Positions 47,886-57,741 of a DNA stretch of 64,000 nucleotides are shown here, in pieces. The notes beneath the pieces were generated by a model. It was given only the letters and a program-made list of their open reading frames with translations, made no database searches and was not told where the DNA came from. Source of the DNA: Sclerotinia nivalis (Eukaryota; Ascomycota; Leotiomycetes; Helotiales; Sclerotiniaceae); the NCBI GenBank assembly GCA_029531795.1, contig JAPEIS010000017.1, positions 620,001-684,000 on the forward strand. The letters are read 5' to 3'. The translations under genes were made by a program, and so were the position numbers. Each line of letters begins with the position of its first letter. The first letter of the stretch is position 1.

Positions 47886-49806
47886 TCATTCTTGGGAAGA
47901 AACGTATGTATATTCGTGATTGGACTTTTTGCCACTAGGCTGCATACTGTTTTGACTAGCATTACTTTTCACCATGGTATTAGGGTCAATTTTATCATGT
48001 TTCCCAATTTGATTTTTGGAAGACGTAATAGTTGCGGGGGCTACTGTAGCTTTCTTACCTTTATCCTGTCCGGTGTCAGTTGCAATCTTCTGACCATTCG
48101 AGATTTTTGAAGGTGTAATAAGTTTCGAGCTTGAGTTTTCAGTAGACTGGTTGGGGTTATTAGATCTCGCTTTCTTGTCCGAGTTTTCGTGCGAACTTTT
48201 GTCTGTGACAATATGTATGCGGACGGTTTCTATAATTATAGAGCTAATCTTTTTTTGGTCATTTGCTATGATACTTTTGCCGTTATTGGTGGTAATGCGC
48301 TGCTGTATTCTGATGCGCAGATGTTTTTCCCCGAGATTATCTAATTGCTTGCACTTTGTTATATTTCCGTTCATCACAATCCGAGCTGTGGGACAAAATA
48401 AGAATGCCTCTCCTGTTCGAAGTGCGACGATTTCATGGAACAGGTCATCGCGATTTGCTCCTGCTAAATGTTTTTTGAGAGTGCTATACCAAGTAGGAGA
48501 TTGAAAACGGTGAACAAATGTTACATTTGCCAAATCGATCAAGTCAGGTGACAGAGTCGGCTCTTGTGTTGCAATGAGAACGCGAGTTTCGGTATGCCGT
48601 TGTTGTCGAATGACTGACTTGAGATCATTTGTAAGTATTTTAGTGTCGCCCGACTGAAGTAGAAATTAATTTTGCAATATTAATGTCGATTTGAAGTATC
48701 CTTAGTATTTATGGATATATTGCTGCACTTACTTTATGAGCTTCGTCCAATATAACAACCTGTCCGCATTCGCCCCTGTTTTCAAGGAAAATGGAGAGGC
48801 AAATGGAGAATAGGCAGTATACATCACCGGTACTCATGAAAGGATCATTCAGATCAATAATCATCAATGATCCCGGCTGGAAAGACTATATATTTTCTTC
48901 AGCTGTGGTTGGTTTCATGATCTTCGTCTTTGTAGATGGCGCTAGAAAGGTGTCGAGCATTTGAAGTCGTATATTAAGAGGTGTCTCCTGCCCTGCAGTC
49001 CAGTGTATATCTGCGAATCGTTTCCGAAAAAGCGTGTATGTGAATTTAACATTAGATATAGTTATCTTTCGAATAATGCTTATGATAGCTCCCATATACA
49101 GAGGTACGTTGTCGGAATTCGGATCGAAAGTCATGAGTTTAAGAATTCTGGAACTATCCAATTGGTCTTCATTGAGATAGAGCGGAACGATATGCGGGGG
49201 AAGTTCATTATTGTTATGTAATGAAAGTTCCCTATAGAGTCTTTTCATCGACCATATATTCGATGGTGATACCATGATTGTGATAGGAATTCCGGATGAA
49301 TACAGATAAACGGCTTCGCATAGTTGATTTGTATTATTGTTCGTGAAAGCATTGTAATGTATAACTAAATCAGCTAAAGGACTTGGAAGCTCGTCTGTTG
49401 AATTGTCTTTTAGCAAGGATGATTCCAACAAACAAGATAATGTATGGCTCTTGCCAGTACCTTGTGAATTGCAGATGAATGCGGACCAAGGCATATTCAG
49501 GTTGGTAAGAAGTAGTCGGTGCTTAGCTTTTATATTGCAATCTTCTTCTTTCATTTCTATTCCAATCAATCTATATTGGGGTGTTATGTCTGGAATTGTG
49601 GTTAAAGTTGTGCTTGCAGACTTAATGACGAGATCATAGGCAGCTGTACTGAATATGGGGGCACTCAAGAAAGCACCGACTTGTTGTTTAATCTGCGAAC
49701 TTGATCCTTTGGAATCCTCATGACTATCATCATTTATATGGGATAGTAATGGATGAAATCTAGTCGTTTCGGATGTTTGAAAAGACTGATATTGTTTTAG
49801 TTTCAT
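47886..49806 (-). pseudogene. Conserved fungal P-loop NTPase (FtsK/HerA-like), one nonsense codon
   Basis: Starting at 49806, exon 1 (MKLKQYQSFQ...) carries SAPIFSTAAYDL and a Walker A-like ICNSQGTGKSHTLSCLLES (about residues 111-129). The family consensus I recall has Gly where Asn113 is found. The frame continues past an in-frame TAG (48888-48886; AEENI.SFQPGSLMIIDL) to FLENRGECGQVVILDEAHK (Walker B). There an intron, 48732-48654 (GTAAGT...CTTCAG, 79 nt), leads to SVIRQQRHTETRVLIATQEPTLSPDLIDLANVTFVHRF. The C-terminus is Lys/Ser/Asn-rich. The family occurs widely in fungi without assigned role, and the strand-transfer or defence idea is only suggested by the DEAH and IATQEPT sensor motifs. 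With TAG and N113 it is probably dead. Confidence 0.65.
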
Positions 49807-50348
49807 TTGATAGTGCTAAGCGTTATGTATGAGAAATGTTGAAGATAAAATGTAGGAATGACTTCGAGGAATTTTTTCAATATACTTATATACTAGGTCA
49901 AAATGGTTCTTATTTTTCCGTCAGTTCTTTTTGTATGAAGAGGGGTTCCTAACTATATGAACTACTGTCTACCCCGCTCTTCGTACAAGAGCGTGATCGT
50001 TTTCCCATCATTACAAATCATGTGAGGTAGTCTCATATTTGTGACTTGCTATTGCTAGCTATAGTTTATAATCCTGTATTGTGGAGGACAGCTGAAATAT
50101 CTACCCAAGGGATTAACTCAATACGCAACGGCAATCATGTAAACCCTGCTGAAGCATTTAGCATATATAATACTAGTAAATTTAGATTAGCTAGTTAGAA
50201 ACCCAGGGGCCTTCCTCCCCTGGCGTCCTTTGTCCCAATTGGGAATTTGAGGCCTGTGCTTCGCACAGAGCCTCGGACGAAAAATATCACACACACACAC
50301 ACACATATAGTTTATAATCACGTTTCAGCAGTCATGTGATATTTATAA
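49807..50348. other. Spacer holding a compact hairpin cluster and a CA microsatellite
   Basis: No gene. A 7-bp hairpin at 50203-50223 (CCAGGGG with its complement) is followed directly by a three-way-junction-like fold at 50224-50279. A (CA) microsatellite follows at about 50288-50305. Further inverted words, CGCTCTTCGTACAAGAGCG, lie at about 49976-49994. Confidence 0.6.
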
Positions 50349-50661
50349 GTAACTAAATATTAGTGATTTACATCCTGTTTTTAGTATCTTCTTTCTATTG
50401 TTTTATGTGGCCATTTCATTCGTTCTGACAATTTATCCTCAAGCTATTAAAAATTTAACAAGCTTAAAGTCTTGTTATTTTATAAGTACTTTGCAATAGT
50501 ATATTTATTCAATTCCCAATTTCCCAATTTCAAATTTTATATTAATTTATTTATTTATTCTATCTTTCCTTTTTAAATACTTTCTCTCTTTTGAAACTAA
50601 AGGTATCCTCAAAGATGGCTTGTAATCAAATGTAAGTTATAGCTATATTGAATATTGTAAT
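50349..50661 (+). repeat. Dispersed repeat, RIP-mutated copy
   Basis: Collinear with 34713-35033 but AT-rich. For example GATTTGCACCCCGTTTTC there is GATTTACATCCTGTTTTT here, and CCTCAAAGATGGCTTGTAATC here is CCCCAAAGATGGTTTGCAATC there (one T/C difference in the opposite sense). Most changes are C to T on the plus strand, with some G to A. The copy has lost the C14 run. Confidence 0.8.
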
Positions 50662-51255
50662 GTAAACGCATCATTATTACAGTTCAGGTTGTTCTGGGAT
50701 AAAAACAAGTCAAGTGTGTGATTTACGCGATTGGCTGGTTAAATGAGTAGTTTACGTATCGTACTAAGGACAGTGGTTTGTCTTTTGTCCAATGTGATCA
50801 GGTAGTTCATAATGATCTATACCTGATTGACAGATATGGAATTTGATAAGTGCATCAATAAACAATTCATCAATAATACTGTGTACAAATCGAAATCAAA
50901 AGATGAATTCCTATCGCAAGTCATCTACAGATCTTGCCGGAGAAACTTCTGAATCGTTACGGAAAACCTCATCGAGTGTACTCAGTATCAAATACTCTTT
51001 CGTCGTCTCGTGCTTATAATAGATCGTTTTTGTAAAACCTTACTGGTTTCACAAAAAACTCATCTTGATTGAACTCATAAACAGGCCAGTTATCAAAATA
51101 CCAAATAACTCCTTGTCCGGGCCAATTATCTACAATCGATTTTGAGGAAAAATTGTCCCGTTCGTCGAAATATTGTCCCCGCCCGACACATTATCTCATA
51201 ACGTGACACCAACTGCCTTGGCCGAAGTTTTCAAAGATCAACTCGAAGCACTCCG
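50662..51255. other. Spacer 5' of the Gypsy relic
   Basis: About 600 bp with no gene recognised. It could be the leader or LTR remnant of the following retroelement, since the text turns to degenerate gag-like codons at about 51200. I found no defined LTR edge. Confidence 0.3.
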
Positions 51256-53523
51256 TCAACAAATTGCTTCTCTAACCGGTCGTACGATTCTAGAGTTCAT
51301 TAGGTCGTTTGGCGAAACTTTATCCTGAGTCTCACGACAAGTGAAGACCCTTACTATATCACTTGGTGCTGCAGAAAGAATGTCCGTAGCATCACAAGGT
51401 ACCCTAACCGTTACTGCTATATAGGCAGCAATACCATTCTCTATCCGTGGTAACCTACCACAACCACTTTCGGGGAAAGACATGACGCTCTTCCTTAGTA
51501 AAATGATAAGCCCTGTAGGATCAGCATTAGGTCACTACACTCACACTGTTGAATTAGCCAATGTACTTAGTGACATTCCGGAACAATCATGGGAAACCTC
51601 ACTCGAGAAAGTTTCTGATTTGAAATCCAATATAACTGCTATAACAACTGTTCGCATCTCTAACGAAGATCTTTTCGATGGTTATGATGTACCACAATTC
51701 ACGGACAAAAAAGATTATTGGTTATACAAATGGTCTCTTAAACGTTTCTTCGGTTGTTTCCATATCAATCCTACCCGGATCAAATTTTTCCTACATAAGG
51801 TCCTCTGTAGCTTCTCGAACAATGCGGCCCCCTTCGCTGATCGTTTTGATATCGAAACCATTGCCCGCATCAACTATACCTCTTCTGTTTCCGCTTTCCT
51901 TTCGAAATTAGATCGCCTCTTCTTTTCCCTTGAATTTCTTTATGAAAAAAATATCGAATTCAAACAGTGCTGCCCAAAGAAAGAACAATCTGCTAGGGAG
52001 TTTCTTCTGGACTTCGAGATCGTCGTTGGTGATATAAAAGAGGCCTCCAAAATCGCCGATATTCCAATGATATCACAAATAGATGTTATTTACCAATTGT
52101 TCGTTGTCTTGCCGTCTCATATTCGCAACGCTGTTTGCATCCCACACAAAAACCCGGAACATCTAGATATCTTTGAATTCCGGTCCCCCATCGAAAGAGC
52201 CTGGAACAACACCTTCGCTTCTGCTGTTGTTCCATCAGCACCAGTAAGAACTGACCCTGGGCTTCGATTTTCATAAACCGTTCCTAATAATGACTCGCTA
52301 CTATACAGTACTTGCAACAAACCCTACTGAGATACTACTCCCGCAATCCCTACCAACCTCCATGGCCAATTGCATAAGACGAACAACTCACGACCTGATC
52401 TCGATGGCTTCTGCATCAGATACCGACGCTCTGCATCCGACCACAACGGTCGAACCACTGGTTGCGCGTCCTATAGTGGACATACAAGACACTCTATCTC
52501 TGCCCCAGCTAACCAACAGCAATCGGAAAACTCAAAAGAATACTAATAAACCCTTTGGTATTCCCAAAAGGATATAACTAGTATACAACCTTCTCTTTGC
52601 TTCGCTATCCCAGAGTATCTACGGATAAGGCTTACCACATTTTTTTCCAGACTCAACTTCGAGAAAGGATAGGAAGCTGGTTTCTTTTGTTTCGTTTTTA
52701 GATACTGGTATATTTAGTAATATAGATTCCAGATTTGTATATAGCTAAGGGTTACGGATAATGAAATTACTTTTTAACACCCCAGTATCTTTCATTACTG
52801 ATGACATGAACCCTCACGCTACTATCTCGTATAGATGTAACGTGCCAATTAGAATAGGTATTCAAACTGGAACTTTCCCTTGTCTAGTAGCTTGGCTAAA
52901 CCCTAAGTTACCCTTAGCTCTTGGAATATAGTGGCTTTGCAAAAACCATGTTGGTATAGAACTGAACTTCTAAAACTCCTGGTGTAATTCTCTCAGCCCT
53001 CAATTTCAGAACCCGTTATTGCGGTTTCATTATAAGGCTATTGCTACTCCTTTTTAGATTTATCTCTATCTGCAGTTGTTTTAGCCCTCATTATACACAA
53101 AGAACAATGATGTGAAGAGATGAAAGAAAAATCAGATATTATGGAAGTACTTGAAGCACTTGAGAAAGCTTGCTTGCATTTCGAAACTAGCAAGTTCGTT
53201 TGGAAGATAACAATTGTAGACATTCTTGGCTTTACCATTGTAACCGATAAGGGTGTAAAAATGGCCGATGACAAAATCCAGGCTATTCGTGACTGGACGT
53301 GTCCCCCCTCAGTAAGAGACGCAATATCATTCAATGATTCGCCAATTTCTATAGCAAATTCGTTTTGCACTTCTCCGATCTCATAAAGCCGTTATACAAG
53401 CTGACCGCGGAAAGAGCCCCCTTTAATTAGACGGATCTGTGCCAATCCAGTTTTGATACAATAAAGACTGCTATGCAGACCGACATACTCCTGGAAGGTT
53501 TCCATTGAGATCTAAGTTCAGTA
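51256..53523 (+). mobile_element. Ty3/Gypsy retrotransposon relic
   Basis: A 264-residue Gag-like frame (51482-52276) has the capsid-type layout, with YKWSLKRFFGCFHINPTRIKFFLHKVL, FLSKLDRLFFSLEFL and DIKEASKIADIPMISQIDVIYQLFVVLPSHIRN. Past it, broken frames give a Cys-rich patch near 52420, a protease-like GI.WLCKNHVGIELN near 52930 and an RT/RNase H junction (ALEKACLHFETSKFVWK..ILGFTIVTDKGVKMADDKIQAIRDWTCPPSV, 53120-53320). A final piece resembles LYKLTAERAPFNWTDLCQ (53390-53440). Most of the reverse transcriptase is missing. Frameshifts and stops show it is a relic. Its composition is less AT-rich than the flanking repeats. Confidence 0.75.
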
Positions 53524-53567
53524 CCCCTCTTTCGGGCCACCCCTCTTTTGGGCCACTTTTCCACACC
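53524..53567 (+). repeat. Short direct repeats, possible transposon end
   Basis: Two near-identical copies of CCCCTCTTTCGGGCCA lie 16 bp apart (C/T difference in one), at the junction between the Gypsy relic and AT-rich DNA. Ends with repeated GGGCCA words occur in fungal pogo/Fot-like elements, but I find no partner inverted copy in the window, so this is only a possible end. Confidence 0.35.
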
Positions 53568-54056
53568 AAAAATAACGAAAATCACGATTTTTAATTTCTT
53601 TATTTATTGATATTATTAGCTGAAATGTAAATTATGGATTCTTTATATAATTATAAGTTAATTCTGAGATTTTCAGATTTTTAGCAATTTTTTATAATAA
53701 GATATAAAAGATTGAAATATTGATTTTCGAATTTGTATGGGAATCATATACAAATTTGAAATTTTATTAAAAATGTTAATAACTTCTCAAAGAAAATTAT
53801 TAAAAATAAACTGCAAAATTTAATTGTATTATTTTATATAACTTTATATAGAAATTCAAGTTTTAAAATTTTATCAATTTATATTAAAACTTTATTTGAG
53901 ATTTTAGAATTTACAGGGATTATGTGACGCTTTGCCTTAGAAGAACTGCGAGAGCAGGGTACAAGTTATCCTTAGAATCTACAACTACAGAATCGGGAGC
54001 AAAGCGCTCGTAGAGCGCTCCTATATACTAACTATTATTCTAAAGGATTTTAACTA
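53568..54056. other. AT-rich spacer upstream of the hairpin array
   Basis: No gene. The segment is over 80 percent A/T apart from 53920-54035, which contains GAGAGCAGGG and GCGCTCGTAGAGCGCTC, an inverted pair of GCGCTC/GAGCGC words. Confidence 0.4.
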
Positions 54057-55060
54057 GGTCACCACTAGTGGTGACCCATTTTGACAGGGGAGTGGTGACC
54101 CAGCAAAAAGTCACCATTTGGTCACCACTCCTATACAACTCAATTTAGGTATTTTCTGTAATTTCAAAATCGAATTATATAAAGAATTAATTGAATTTTC
54201 TTTTTATGAAATCAGAATTGAATTATCTTTTAAATTGAATGATCTGTAATATTAACCCTAATGATTGATTTTGAAGAGGAACAAAAAACGCTTGGATAAT
54301 TGATAAAAACAGGGGAGTGGTGATCTACAAAAAGTCATCATTTGGTCACCACTCCTCTACTATTCAATTTGAATCTTTTTTTGAATTTCAAAATCGAATT
54401 GTGTAGAGAATTAAGTTAATTTTATTTATTTGAAATCAGAATTGAATTATCTTTTGAATTAAGGGATTGGTATTAGATTGTATTAAAGATTGATTGAAAG
54501 GAAAAAGAAAAAAGCTTTGACAATTCATAAAAACAAGGGGAGTGGTGACCTGCAAAAAAATGATATTTCATAAAAACAGGGGGAGTGGTGACCCAGCGAA
54601 AATGATATTTCATAAAAACAGGGGAGTGATGACCAGCAAAAAAAGAGATTTCATAAAAAAAGTGAAAGTAGTGATCTAAAAAAAAGTCATTATTTGGTCA
54701 CCACTCTTCTACAATTCAATTCAGGTCTTTTCTGAAATTTCAAAATCGAATCATATAGAGAATCAATTGAATTTACTTTTTATCAAATTAGAATTGAATT
54801 ATCTTTTGAATTGTATGATCTGTAGTGTTAACCCTAATGATTGATTTTGAAGAGTAACAAAAAACGCTTAGATAATTGATGAAAGCAAGGGAGTGGTGAT
54901 CTACAAAAAGTCATCATTTGATCACCACTCCTTTACGATTTAATTTGAATCTTTTTTTGAATTTCAAAATCGAATTGTGTAGAGAATTAAGTTAATTTTA
55001 TTTGTTTGAAATCAGAATCGAATTATCTTTTGAATCAAAGGATTTGTATCAAATTAGAAA
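54057..55060. repeat. GGTCACCAC hairpin array in a tandem A-B-A-B repeat
   Basis: A 20-nt perfect palindrome at 54057-54076 is followed by repeated hairpins made of GGAGTGGTGACC and its complement, with AAAAAGTCA(C/T)CATTT in the loop. Full hairpins lie at about 54091-54140 and 54303-54356; half or mutated copies lie at 54538, 54580, 54620, 54665-54712 and 54888-54932. Between them are two spacer types. Type A (ATTGAATTATCTTTT...TTAACCCTAATGATTG) recurs at about 54130-54300 and 54715-54885, type B (TTTGAATCTTTTTTTGAATTTC) at 54360-54530 and 54930-55055. The A-to-A distance is about 576 bp. Confidence 0.75.
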
Positions 55061-55234
55061 TATTAATCAATCTTTGAGGGTTCAATTTAGAATTTGTTTA
55101 AAGCTTAGACTTTTGTATAGTAAGTAAAGAATGTATTGCTATAGCAACTATCAATAAACAATGAGATCTATTGATATTGAAGCTTTTATTCTGATTTCTA
55201 TTCTTTAGAATTTAGTTCTAAATCAAAACCTTTA

Positions 55235-55606
55235 AACCCTTCAAGACCTTTAAAACCTTTATACTCTTCGAAATCTATTCTTCGAAACCTTCAAACCCTT
55301 CAAAACCTTCACACCCTTCGAAACCTTTCAAGACCTTCACACTCTTCGAAATCTATTCTTCGAAACCTTCAAACTCTTCGAAACCTTCACATTCTTCGAA
55401 ATCTATTCTTCGAAACCTTCAAACTCTTCGAAACCTTCATACTCTTCGAAATCTTCAGATTCTTCCAATTCCTCGAAATCTATTCTTCGAAACCTTCAAA
55501 CCCTTCAAAACCTTCAAACCCTTCAAGACATTCAAACCCTTCAAGACCTTCAAACCCTTCAAACCCTTCGAAACCTTCAAATCCTTCGAAACCTTTAAAT
55601 TCTTAT
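55235..55606 (+). repeat. TTCGAA-rich minisatellite in the leader of the helicase gene
   Basis: Irregular tandem repetition of CCTTC(A/G)AAAC, CTCTTCGAAAC and CGAAATCTATTCTTCGAAAC words runs up to six bases before the ATG at 55612. Many copies contain the palindrome TTCGAA. The frame of the downstream gene remains open through the array (FETFKSFETFKFLLK before Met1), so it could add a Lys/Phe/Pro-repeat N-terminus or be a leader or promoter. Confidence 0.7.
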
Positions 55607-55611
55607 TAAAA

Positions 55612-57741
55612 ATGGCTAATTATCAAAACTCTCTTTCCAATTCTTCTTCTAATTATTTCGAATTCAATACTAATGAATTATTTAGTCATTTTAGAGAAAC
55701 TGGGGACTTTCAAACTAAATTAGCTTTTCAAGAGATTAATGAAGTTTCATTTATTTCTTATTATTCTGCATTTCAATTTATTCTTTGTGATATCTGTGGA
55801 GTTTGTATTCAAAACTTCAAAATTCATCTTCAGGAAAAACACTTTTTCGATTTAAATTCACTTCATAAAAAAGAATTGATTCAAAAAGCCTGTATTATTT
55901 ATAATTCCTTAAGCATTGAATCTATGAAAAACAATCTAAAATTAATTCAATTATTTCAATCTGAATTTTCTATTCTTTGTTTTCCTGAATTACCTCTTAA
56001 ATCTCTATTTCAATGTTCTATTTGTAATCTCATTAAATCTAATCTAAAAAATCTAAAAAAACATCTCAATTCTAATCATAAAGATATTGCTTTCGATCTG
56101 CGTTTTGATTTAATCAAGAATATTTCAGGGCAAGAGTTATTATCTAATCGTTTATTTTTCGAAGTTCAAATTAAAGAAAAGAATCATTCTAATGAAAATT
56201 TTAATTCAATTCGAAATGATATTATTGAAGTAAATGATGAATTAGATAATGATTTATCATCTTCTTCTCTCAATTTGAATTTAATTAAAAAGAATTGGAA
56301 GAATACTTTTGATTCTAAATTAAAGGGTATCGAACAAAAGATTAATTCTACTAAAGTTGGTTTAGAAAATCTTACTCCATTTCAAGAACGTACTAGATAT
56401 ATTGAATATATTCAAAAGTTTGATATTAATGATTTAAAATCTTGTTCTAATTTTCATATTGTATCTGAGAGTCGTATAGCTCAATCCTCTTTTAAAACAA
56501 TCCTTTCTAATTTAGAAATCTTATTATATCTAAGTTTAGAGAAAGTAGTATTTCTGAATAAATCTCATCTAAATATTTTGAATAGCTTTGAAAAAGATAA
56601 GATTAGAAATAAGGGGTTTAAACCTCTTCATAATCCTAATAGTCGTATTAAATATTTCACTTTTTTTCAAACCTTTTTTAGTTTCATTATGTATACCTCT
56701 TTCAAACACCCTAATGTTTTTTATTCTGATTTTAATAATTTAAGAGCTAAAGTGATTGAATTACTTAAAAAAGCTGTGGATTTCAATGAGATTCTAGATT
56801 CTGAAAGGTTTTTAGAATCTAATATAAAAAGCAGTAAAAAGTCTTTCATTAAAAGAGCTAATAAGGTCAAATTTAATAGTTTGAATTTGAATCAAGAAGA
56901 GAATAATAATTCGATTGTTTTAAGCGATTCTGAAGAATCTAATTCGGATGATTTAAATGAGTCAGATGATTCAGATGATTCAAATGATTCATCTGTTTCA
57001 TCTGATTCATCTGATTCATTTAAATCATCTGAATTAAATTCTTTAGAAAATGATTCTAATAATATTATTGAAAATTTTATTAAAATTAATGATTCAGATA
57101 ATGAATTATTGATTGAGATGAGAGATTTAATTTTAGATATTATAATTATATGCTTTAAACAAAAGACTGATTTAAATATCTTCGATAGTCCTATTAATTG
57201 CTTCTTCGCTTGCCAATCTATTAGAAATAATAATTCCATTCGAGATACCCTTCAATTATCCCAATTTTATTCTCATTTTATTTATTGTAGTCAATTATTC
57301 GTAGTTGAATATTCTATTCGTCAATTAATCATTCATCCCACTTATATTTTGAATTCGATTTTATCTAGATTTATGATTAATTACTTTCAGAATCATAGTC
57401 AAAATGCATTAGCTGAAATTCTATTGCATCGAAGTTATGCTTTTAAAGTGAATAAAGAATTATCTAGTGAGAGTTTAATTATTATTAGCTCTACTCAAGT
57501 GAATACGCTTTCTTATAGAGATATTACTATTCGTGTGGATAATCTAAAGGAGCTATTTAAATCGATTTTAAATTCTACTTATTCTTTTTTTAATGAATCA
57601 ATTTTAATGAATATTGATTTGGGTGAATTCTCACACATTAGATTGGAAGATTTTAGTAAATATGAAGATCGTGAAAATAAAACTCCTTTAAATCATTCAA
57701 AGATTTTCATCCCAATGTTAAGTTTAATGACGAATTTCTAA
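55612..57741 (+). CDS. C2H2-finger and N-terminal half of a recombinase-RecQ protein (ORF1)
   Basis: 709 residues. Two C2H2-like fingers start the protein (C59, C62, H72, H77; C135, C138, H151, H156), as in the DUF3505-type N-terminus of fungal RecQ-related proteins. Later come a helical domain with ERTRYIEYIQKFDINDL, then a Ser/Asp/Glu-rich linker (about residues 440-490). After that comes a region leading into a recombinase N-terminal fold. The frame ends at TAA 57739-57741 but overlaps ORF2, which is open from 57681 in the -1 register. The protein continues in ORF2 either by a -1 shift at TTTAAAT (57687-57693), by splicing, or after an indel. Over 2 kb without a stop in AT-rich DNA argues that this part was recently under selection. 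Confidence 0.7.
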   Translation: MANYQNSLSNSSSNYFEFNTNELFSHFRETGDFQTKLAFQEINEVSFISYYSAFQFILCDICGVCIQNFKIHLQEKHFFDLNSLHKKELIQKACIIYNSLSIESMKNNLKLIQLFQSEFSILCFPELPLKSLFQCSICNLIKSNLKNLKKHLNSNHKDIAFDLRFDLIKNISGQELLSNRLFFEVQIKEKNHSNENFNSIRNDIIEVNDELDNDLSSSSLNLNLIKKNWKNTFDSKLKGIEQKINSTKVGLENLTPFQERTRYIEYIQKFDINDLKSCSNFHIVSESRIAQSSFKTILSNLEILLYLSLEKVVFLNKSHLNILNSFEKDKIRNKGFKPLHNPNSRIKYFTFFQTFFSFIMYTSFKHPNVFYSDFNNLRAKVIELLKKAVDFNEILDSERFLESNIKSSKKSFIKRANKVKFNSLNLNQEENNNSIVLSDSEESNSDDLNESDDSDDSNDSSVSSDSSDSFKSSELNSLENDSNNIIENFIKINDSDNELLIEMRDLILDIIIICFKQKTDLNIFDSPINCFFACQSIRNNNSIRDTLQLSQFYSHFIYCSQLFVVEYSIRQLIIHPTYILNSILSRFMINYFQNHSQNALAEILLHRSYAFKVNKELSSESLIIISSTQVNTLSYRDITIRVDNLKELFKSILNSTYSFFNESILMNIDLGEFSHIRLEDFSKYEDRENKTPLNHSKIFIPMLSLMTNF

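Noticed and set aside
54251..54260. Telomere-like CCCTAA word in the A repeats
   Set aside because: A single unit per repeat, not a tandem telomeric array.
54057..55060. CRISPR-like array
   Set aside because: Repeats are irregularly spaced, interrupted by conserved rather than unique spacers, and this is a fungal nuclear sequence.
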